Positions 7,849-14,188 of a DNA stretch of 14,188 nucleotides are shown here, one piece after another; the first letter of the stretch is position 1; every line of letters starts with the position of its first letter. Where the stretch lies: the NCBI GenBank assembly GCA_025765595.1, contig JAIVFH010000574.1, positions 1-14,188 of the forward strand. The letters are read 5' to 3'. Source of the DNA: Obelidium mucronatum (taxonomy: Eukaryota > Chytridiomycota > Chytridiomycetes > Chytridiales > Chytriomycetaceae). The notes below the pieces were generated by a model. The model did no database searches. It saw nothing but the letters and a program-made list of their open reading frames with translations, and was not told where the DNA came from. The position numbers and the translations under genes are program-made.

Positions 7849-10800
7849 CTAATTCTGAAACTGAAGTCCCATCCGAGACACGCCAGGCCCAAGCGGCTTC
7901 GGTGCCGATGAATTGCTGGCTATTCCCTTCTGCCGTGCAGCAGGCGTGGGCGGGTACTGCGCTGTCGGCCGTTGGAACGTCGGAACATTGTTTGCTGGCT
8001 TTGAACAGAAACTTTGCTGATTACTTTGACATTGCTGTTGCTGAGAATCCCGTTGTTCCGTTGGTGGTTGGAACAGCGAAAAGTCAGAGTCCATCAGTCC
8101 GCCCAACCCACCCAATCCTGCCAAATCAAACAGCGACAATCCATCCCACAAACCCATTCCACCACTAACACCGTTCATACCTCCAGCAGTCATACCCAAC
8201 TGTTGCAACTGCATTTTCTGGGCCAAATTCAAAGTAGCCCCAGACTCCTCAGCAACACTTCCAGAATTCGTTGGAGCCACTGTTGTGGCCATCGATCCAG
8301 TAACCTCCATAAAATTCTGTGGCCACGAAATATCCAAGCCATCCACACCCGTAACCAACGGCGTCGTTGAAACCGAAGCAGACGCCAAACTCATTTGACT
8401 GACACGCGGCGTTTCCGGATCAGTGGTCCCTTCTACCGCCACCGTCGCCGCCACCACAGAGGCACTCGCTTTCGCAGCCTTCACCAATTCATCCAACTTG
8501 ATTCCTTTAGCCGTCAAGAAATCCAAAACCGTCTTCCAGCATCTCTCAGCCGTGATAAACACGCCTCGAAGGTTATCAAACACCCGCATACATCTTTCAA
8601 GATGTCCCACGGCATTCACAAATCGTTTCGTGTCTCCATTCGTGCTGCTTGTCAACATCTGGCTAATGTGGACTGTACATGCCATCATGGCGCAATACGT
8701 GAAACTCGGAAAGAGGACGATGCATTCATTTGCGTTTGGTGGCGCCTCGAATCGGGATACCAATGTTGTGATTGCGTTTGCTGCAGTGAGGCAAGCGGGT
8801 TGATCGATCCGGCAGTACGTGGTTCGGTAAAAGAGAATCGTGGCGCTGTGGTACATGAGCGCCATTAACGCTTTCGAGTTCCATCGCTGATTGAATTGGA
8901 GGTTTCGCCAGTCATTGTCTAGACTGGACCACCAAGCTTCAAGCTGCGCTTTCACGGTCGTTGCAAAGAGGTTTATATCGGTAGGTTGTGCGCGGTTTGC
9001 AAATTGTAGAATCTTGGCAATAATGAGAGCGAGGTCAATATGGTGTCTGAGATTTGCTATTTCAGGGGTCGTTCCTTGTGGGTATTCTGCGTCCCAATCC
9101 CCTTCATGAATCGCTAGCGGTCGTCCAGTCCAGATGCTGTTATAGCAATTAGAACATCTGCCACGATTTCTTCCCCCCTCCCCCACACACACCCTAAAAA
9201 GAAAAACTAACCAAGTATAAGTCTCCATAATCATCACACAATGCCAAGTCCTATTCCTGATTTCAATAGACTCCCTATTAAAAGTCCGATGCTGAACTCC
9301 AAGCTCTCTCACACTACGATGCAGCCCCAACTCCTGCGCCAAACGCACTGCAATCCCCATATACCCCCACGTACCCGTAAACCGCACGCCTCTGGCACAT
9401 CCACCCATCAGAACCATAAACAGTAAACTCTGCACCATAATCACGTCTGCGATTTCGAAATGATCAAAGAGGATCTTTTTGTATGAGTCGAGGAGATGGG
9501 TGAGGATTGAGTCGTGGTCGGTGAATGTTGATGGGTTTTTGGTATTGCTGGAGGTGGTGGTTTCCCATTGTGTTAATGTGGGTGAAAAGTTGACCATGAG
9601 AGCAATTACGGAGGTGAGAAGGAGGATAAATCGCCAATGAAGCTCTACGTTAATGAATGACTGACTCCTCAGATTCTTGAGTTGTGCTTCAAACCATGGT
9701 TTTTCAATCAGAGGGAATTGTGGCTTTGATAAAAAAACATTACAATCAGCTTTCCAAGAAGGTAGAAAAAAAAACAATAACAAGTACAACTACAAAACTC
9801 ACATGAAACTGCTCCCAAAAGTTCTTCAAGATCAAATCCACCATCTCATCCGGCAACGGAATCAAAACACTCAACTCTACAGTTTCCGAGACCAATGAAT
9901 GAATAGATCCCACCTTCTCCTTCCGTTCATTCCACTTGTCCTCCATACTCACGTCGTCCATCATCAAAGCATGACTCCCAAGAGACCCACCACCACTGCC
10001 ACTTCCAGACGCCGACAACGACCCGGACGGCGTATTCTTTGCCGACTCTCGCTGTTCCTCCTGATATGTCCTCGCAGGGATATGAACCATCAAAATGCCA
10101 TTAATGAATCGGGGTATCGCCTTGTACAAGTGAGCATTGTTTGTGGTTCCACCGAGTGCGGATGTGCTTCCCCAGAATGTGAGTGCGGTTTCTTCAGTGT
10201 TGATGAGGAAGCCGCCTGTTTTGTATATGGATGAGTTGTTTCCGTCAATGAAAGGTTGTTGTTGTTGTTGTTGTTGTTGTTGCTGAAGAGCTGATGAGAG
10301 TCTGCTTGTATGGTTAGGTGCTGTAGGAGCACTGATTGGACTGAGACTAATCGAAGAAGGAGAGAATGCAAAACTGCTGGTGCTAGCAGTAGAAGATAAA
10401 TGCTGAAGAGAGGGAAAAGTGCTGACGACAGGTGAAGAGTTGCTGCTGCTTTGCATATTATGCATGTTTGGTTGGTTCTTTGTTACGCCTGTAGCTTGTT
10501 CCAATAGAGGTATCATTCTTGACAGCATTTGTTCGATTGCACCTAATCGGCCTTCGATCATGTCAACTTTTGATGGTCCGCCACCACTGATGCCTGCATT
10601 CCCCACCGGATCGTCTCCGAACAAGTCTTCTCGTTTTGTTTTCCGCTCTGGTGCCTGTTTTTTTTTTGTTTTTTATCAGATTCGATTAGCATTGTTCAGT
10701 TCCGTCAAAACAAATTGTAAACAAGGAACATACATAGACGCACAAATGCGGCTTACTTGCACACAACGAACACGGAAGATCGCCTGAGCACTTTGACCGC

Positions 10801-11144
10801 TTCCGCCGACACGGCTCACACGCCCGATTGATGCGTTTCCGAGGCTGCTGCTGCTGCTGCTGTGCATTACTGTTGCTAGCACTGTTTACAGAGTTGTTGT
10901 TGCCGTTGGTTTTGGTGTTTTGGGTCTGAGCAGCGTGAGTGGTGCTGTTGCTGCTTTGGGCATCAAAGTCAAAGTCCTCGTTGATTGGATGTGTGAAGGC
11001 AAAGTGTTGGAGGTTGGTGTTGATGCTGGTGGGGTTGGGGTTGGGGTTGTTGAAGTTGTTTGAGTCCATGCTTGAATATGAATCCATGCGGCGTCTCTTG
11101 GGCGATCCATTGCCGGCAAGGTGATGCTGTTGGCCCTCAATCAT
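7849..11144 (-). CDS. Zn2Cys6 fungal-type transcription factor (TF1)
   Basis: Exons are 10734-11144, 9803-10654, 9212-9723 and 7849-9136 (3063 nt, 1020 residues). Introns are 79, 79 and 75 nt with donors GTATGT, GTGAGT and GTTAGT, and clear branch sites GCTAATC and TTCTAATTG in introns 1 and 3. The zinc cluster has C109, C112, C119, C125, C128 and C135, the exact C-X2-C-X6-C-X5-C-X2-C-X6-C pattern of Gal4-type DNA-binding domains that usually contact CGG half-sites. A leucine-rich coiled coil at about 166-191 should dimerise it. A ten-glutamine tract follows. The middle homology region of fungal regulators runs from about residue 396 (IPLPDEMVDLILKNFWEQFH) through WGYMGIAVRLAQELGLHRS and the WTGRPLAIHEGDWD segment (about 594-607), to about 800. 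The C-terminus carries WDGLSLFDLAGLGG at 922-935 then DFSLFQ, a likely activation motif, and a Gln-rich tail. A nuclear regulator is expected; its targets are not deducible. It is the intact tandem paralogue of TF2. Confidence 0.93.
10256..10285 (-). repeat. CAG(CAA)9 tract coding ten glutamines
   Basis: On the minus strand one CAG and nine CAA codons form a pure trinucleotide tract in exon 2 of TF1, in the linker between the DNA-binding and middle homology regions. Likely length-variable between strains. A shorter CAG tract (six Gln) precedes the zinc cluster in exon 1. Confidence 0.92.
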
Positions 11145-11153
11145 TTGTTTGAC

Positions 11154-11290
11154 TTTTTTTTTTTAAACGTTCAATCTCCACTCGCCACCGGATCGAAAAA
11201 GTGGAAAAAAAAAAAGTGATAGCAGCTTACATAACAAAAAAAAAGGAATCTTCTCTTTTAATACTTGGATATTCACACGGAAAAAAAGGA
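11154..11290. promoter_or_regulatory. poly(dA:dT) tracts upstream of TF1
   Basis: The 176 bp between the TF2 stop (11321) and the TF1 ATG (11144) contain several homopolymer runs: 11 T at 11154-11164, 11 A at 11205-11215, 9 A at 11236-11244 and shorter ones near 11280. Such poly(dA:dT) runs are typical of nucleosome-poor fungal promoters, so the TF1 core promoter probably lies here. No TATA box or specific binding site stands out. Confidence 0.4.
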
Positions 11291-11320
11291 ATTAGAAAAA
11301 GAAAACGGAGAAAAAGTAAT

Positions 11321-14188
11321 TCACATTCCAGACGATCCATTGGTTGGTGGTGGGAAAATGTATGGTTTCGGCTGGTTTTGGTTTTGATGTTGTTGTTGTT
11401 GTAACTGGGATCCATGGTTTCCCAAACTATTTCCCTGTAGCAGCATATACTGCGATTGTTGTTGGTATGGTTGTTGCTGTTGCTGCTGTGGTTGTTGAAA
11501 TTGTTGACCCAATTGTGTTGAATTCATCTGCAGAAGTTGGGACGACTGTGATTGAGTTGTCACAATTCCTGGCATTGAGTAATGCCTGGATGGTAATTGC
11601 AGTTGCTGTTGCTGCGGTTGGAACAGAGAATAAGAATTTTGTTGTTGATGCTGGTGCTGCGTTGGCGTTGGCGGCTGGCGATGGGATTGGTACATTGGAA
11701 CTGACGTTTGCACATTGCCTGATTGCTGCGGCATCATAGAAAAGTCTGAATTGATGGGTTGAGTGATTGCACCAGAAGTAGCACCTGTCGATTGCATTGA
11801 AAAATCCGCATTCGCAATCCCACCCAACCCGGCCAAATCAAAGAGCGACAGTCCATCCCACACAAAACCCAAATCACCAGTTCCCAATCCGCCATTCATG
11901 ATCCCAGTAGCTGAAACGGAAGCATTCCCAGGACTGGAAAACGAGCTTCCCATGGTTTGGATTGCCTTGACACCATTGACTGGTCCTTTGCGGGCGACTC
12001 CCATTGATGGACCGCCACTTCCGGCAGAAGATGCAAATGGTTGATGACTACTTGGTGAATATGTTGTGGATTTGCTTTTCTGAGGCCTGTTGACGATGTT
12101 TGGCCGAGAAGAGGTTTTCTCTGATGTTGTCCTTGCAACGGCTTCATTGAAAAAGCCGCTTGGCGGCCAAGGCCCAAGTCCAAGAGCAGAATCCGCTGGG
12201 GTACCAAACCCAACACTACCTCCATTGTCGCCACTGTTGCTAATACTGCTGGCATTGTTGACATCGAAGCCATTGCCATCAGAAGACAATGCATGATTTG
12301 CGATAGAATCCCCACCAGCACCAGCACCACCTCCACCCACCAATTCATTCATCCCCGCTACAGCCGCCGCAACAGCACTCCCATTTTTCCCTGCTTCCAC
12401 CAATCCTCCAATCGCACACCTTTCACTGTCAAGAAATCCAAAATCGTTTTCCAACACCGTTCTGCATCGACAAAAACGCTGCGCAAACAATCAAACACGC
12501 GCATCACTTTTTCTAGATTCGAGACCGAGTCTACAAGTCTTTGCGAGCTTGAAGAGGTTGCGGTTGAATGCAATGCAGGTGGTGCTGCAGGCTGTGGGGG
12601 AGAGAGCATTTGGGAGATATGGACAGTGCATGCCATCATTGCGCAGTATGTGAATGTAGGGAAAAGCGCGACGCATTCGTTTTCAGAGAGTGGGTGCTCG
12701 AAACGGGAGACGAGGTTCGTTATTGATTCTGCGGCGGTTAGGCAGGATGGGTTGTCTAAGCGGTTGTAGGCCATTCTGTGGAATAGAATCACGGCGCCAT
12801 TGTACATGAGAGGACATGCTTTCTTTGGCGGTCCAGCGTTGTTTGCAGGAAAGTTGGGGTTGTTGTTGTTGTTGTCACTGGAAGTAGATGTTTGTTGGTT
12901 CCATGGACAGCGAGCTGGGCCAGGCGTCTAAGCTGGTCTGGATGTTTGATATTACTTCAGGGAACATTGACTTCACGTGCGCGGTTTTGCGAAGCGGAGA
13001 ATAGAGGCTATTATTTGTGCAAGTCAATGTGGTGTTGAAGAGTTTGCAAGTCGGGAGATGTGAACTGCTGGGTATTCGGCGTCCCAGTCGTTTTCGTGGA
13101 TTGCCAAAGGCCGTCCTGTCCAGATGCTTAATTGGCAGATGCGATGTTAAAACAACCTGATGATAAAAACCAAATTTTACCCGAGTCTTACCAAGTATAA
13201 GTCTCCATGATCATGACGCAGTGCCACGTCCGATTTCGATGGCCATTGTCTCTGGATCTAATCGCTGGTGCTGCACACCAAGCTCGCTGATACTTCGATG
13301 CAGACCCAACTGTATTCAATCAAAGGAAGAAATTAATGACACAATTACAGAAAAAAAAGACAAACCTCTTGAGATATCCGTACAGCCATTCCCATATACC
13401 CCCAAACCGCAGTGATCCTCCAGCCTCGCTGACACCCACCTGTCAACACCATCATCACCAAACTCTGAACCATATAAATATCCGGTGTCTCAAAGTGCTC
13501 AAAAACTATCCGTTTATAGATTGCAGCCAAATGCTTGAGCACGGTATTGTGATCCTTCAAAGGCAACGAGTCGCTATCACCTAATTCCGGCGATGGGTTG
13601 GCGTACGCTGAAGAAGATGACGACGATGGCGATGATGGCCAATGCGATAGCGAGGGTGTGAAATTTATCATCAAGGAAACGACTGAAAGCAGAACGAGAA
13701 TGAATCTCCAGTGTGTTTTCAGACTAATCTTTTCAAGAGTTCGTACATGGTTGAGTTGGGTGGTGAACCAGGATTTCTCTAGAATCGGGAACTGGGGCTG
13801 TCACGGGTTTTTTTTATGAGGGTTGCTTTAATGTAGAGAAGGATGTACGGCAACAACATACATGAAATTGTTCCCAAAAGTTGTGTAAAATATGGTCCAC
13901 CAGCTCTTGGGGTAAAGGAATGAGTTCATGGAATGTTTTCTGTTCCTCTGATTCTTCTTCATTCAAGAATATTGAGATTGATATTGGTGGCGGTGGTGGT
14001 GGCAGCGATGGTTGCTGTTGTTTCGGGGTGGTAGAATCAGCCATAAAGAATTCGCGCCTTCATAAAATGCTTGAGGAGTAGCAGATTGGGAGTGCGTGGA
14101 AGCTGAGACTGTTGGCGACTTTCCCTCGGAACTGCTAGCATATGGAACAGATTGGAGAACACCGTTGCAAAGCGTGGTATTGATTTGT
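11321..14188 (-). pseudogene. TF2: Zn2Cys6-family regulator paralogue with multiple frame breaks, 5' end outside window
   Basis: This is a head-to-tail paralogue of TF1. It enters from the right edge in an open Ser/Thr-rich frame; the zinc cluster, if any, lies outside. Exon 13862-14044 ends in the same NFWEQFH as TF1, followed by an intron at 13798-13861 (GTATGT...GACAG) at the same place and phase. Exon 13366-13797 gives PQFPILEKSWF to VRISQE. An extra intron (13310-13365) is absent from TF1. Exon 13192-13309 gives LGLHRSISELG to METYT, then an intron at 13127-13191 is again shared with TF1. The last exon carries WTGRPLAIHE, NLEKVMRVFD, VWDGLSLFDLAGLGG and a Gln-rich tail, with TGA at 11321. 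Aligning to TF1 shows frame changes near 14045-14060, 13235-13243, 13066-13072, 13020-13025, 12981-12990, 12955-12966, 12915-12925 and 12400-12408. Similarity continues in another frame each time. Splice sites remain canonical, so decay is recent or these are sequencing indels. Confidence 0.8.

Noticed and set aside
11344..11739. Val-rich plus-strand ORF of 131 codons opposite the TF2 tail
   Set aside because: It is the complement of CAA/CAG-rich Gln codons of TF2, which makes GTT/GTG-rich antisense frames open by composition.
12400..14060. Programmed ribosomal frameshifting in TF2
   Set aside because: At least seven shifts in both directions without slippery heptamers or pseudoknots do not fit any known programmed mechanism; mutation or sequencing indels are simpler.
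1..14188. CRISPR array, insertion sequence, operon-type ribosome sites or a complete transposon
   Set aside because: No spaced direct repeats, no terminal inverted repeats with a transposase frame, and eukaryotic gene structure throughout.

Overview
The window looks like nuclear DNA from a fungus, plausibly an early-diverging one such as a chytrid. The evidence is a eukaryotic-type tRNA-His, short GT-AG introns (about 46-130 nt) with CTAAY/CTRAY-like branch sites, a binuclear Zn2Cys6 cluster protein with a fungal transcription-factor middle homology region, and long Asn/Gln/Ser-rich linkers. The taxonomic call is inference; no sequence here fixes the genus.

Layout. Position 1-71 is tRNA-His(GTG) on the minus strand, cut exactly at the discriminator base by the window edge. 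Positions 72-4595 are gene-poor and hard to read: a possible four-exon plus-strand gene (245-1172, weak), a 296-residue minus-strand ORF of unknown function (1468-2358), and a better supported small three-exon minus-strand gene with a coiled-coil C-terminus (2539-3181). A 28-bp tandem duplication has rewritten the stop codon of that last gene. Positions 3197-4595 hold only weak ORFs.

Positions 4596-14188 are three large genes in a row on the minus strand. In transcription order these are a broken Zn2Cys6-family paralogue (TF2, 14188 to 11321, 5' end outside the window), an intact Zn2Cys6 transcription factor (TF1, 11144 to 7849, four exons, 1020 residues) and a BTB/POZ-domain protein (7819 to 4596, three exons, 1036 residues). 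TF1 and TF2 are head-to-tail tandem paralogues. They share two intron positions, the middle homology region and a C-terminal motif WDGLSLFDLAGLGG followed by DFS. TF2 carries at least seven frame breaks while TF1 and the BTB gene have none. TF2 is therefore either a young pseudogene or a stretch of unpolished sequence near a contig end.

The TF1 stop codon and the BTB start codon are only 29 bp apart. Those 29 bp hold three overlapping AATAAA hexamers on the coding strand, so the signals ending one gene and starting the next must overlap. The three genes may form a small regulatory neighbourhood (DNA-binding activator plus BTB adaptor), but no shared function can be proven from sequence alone.
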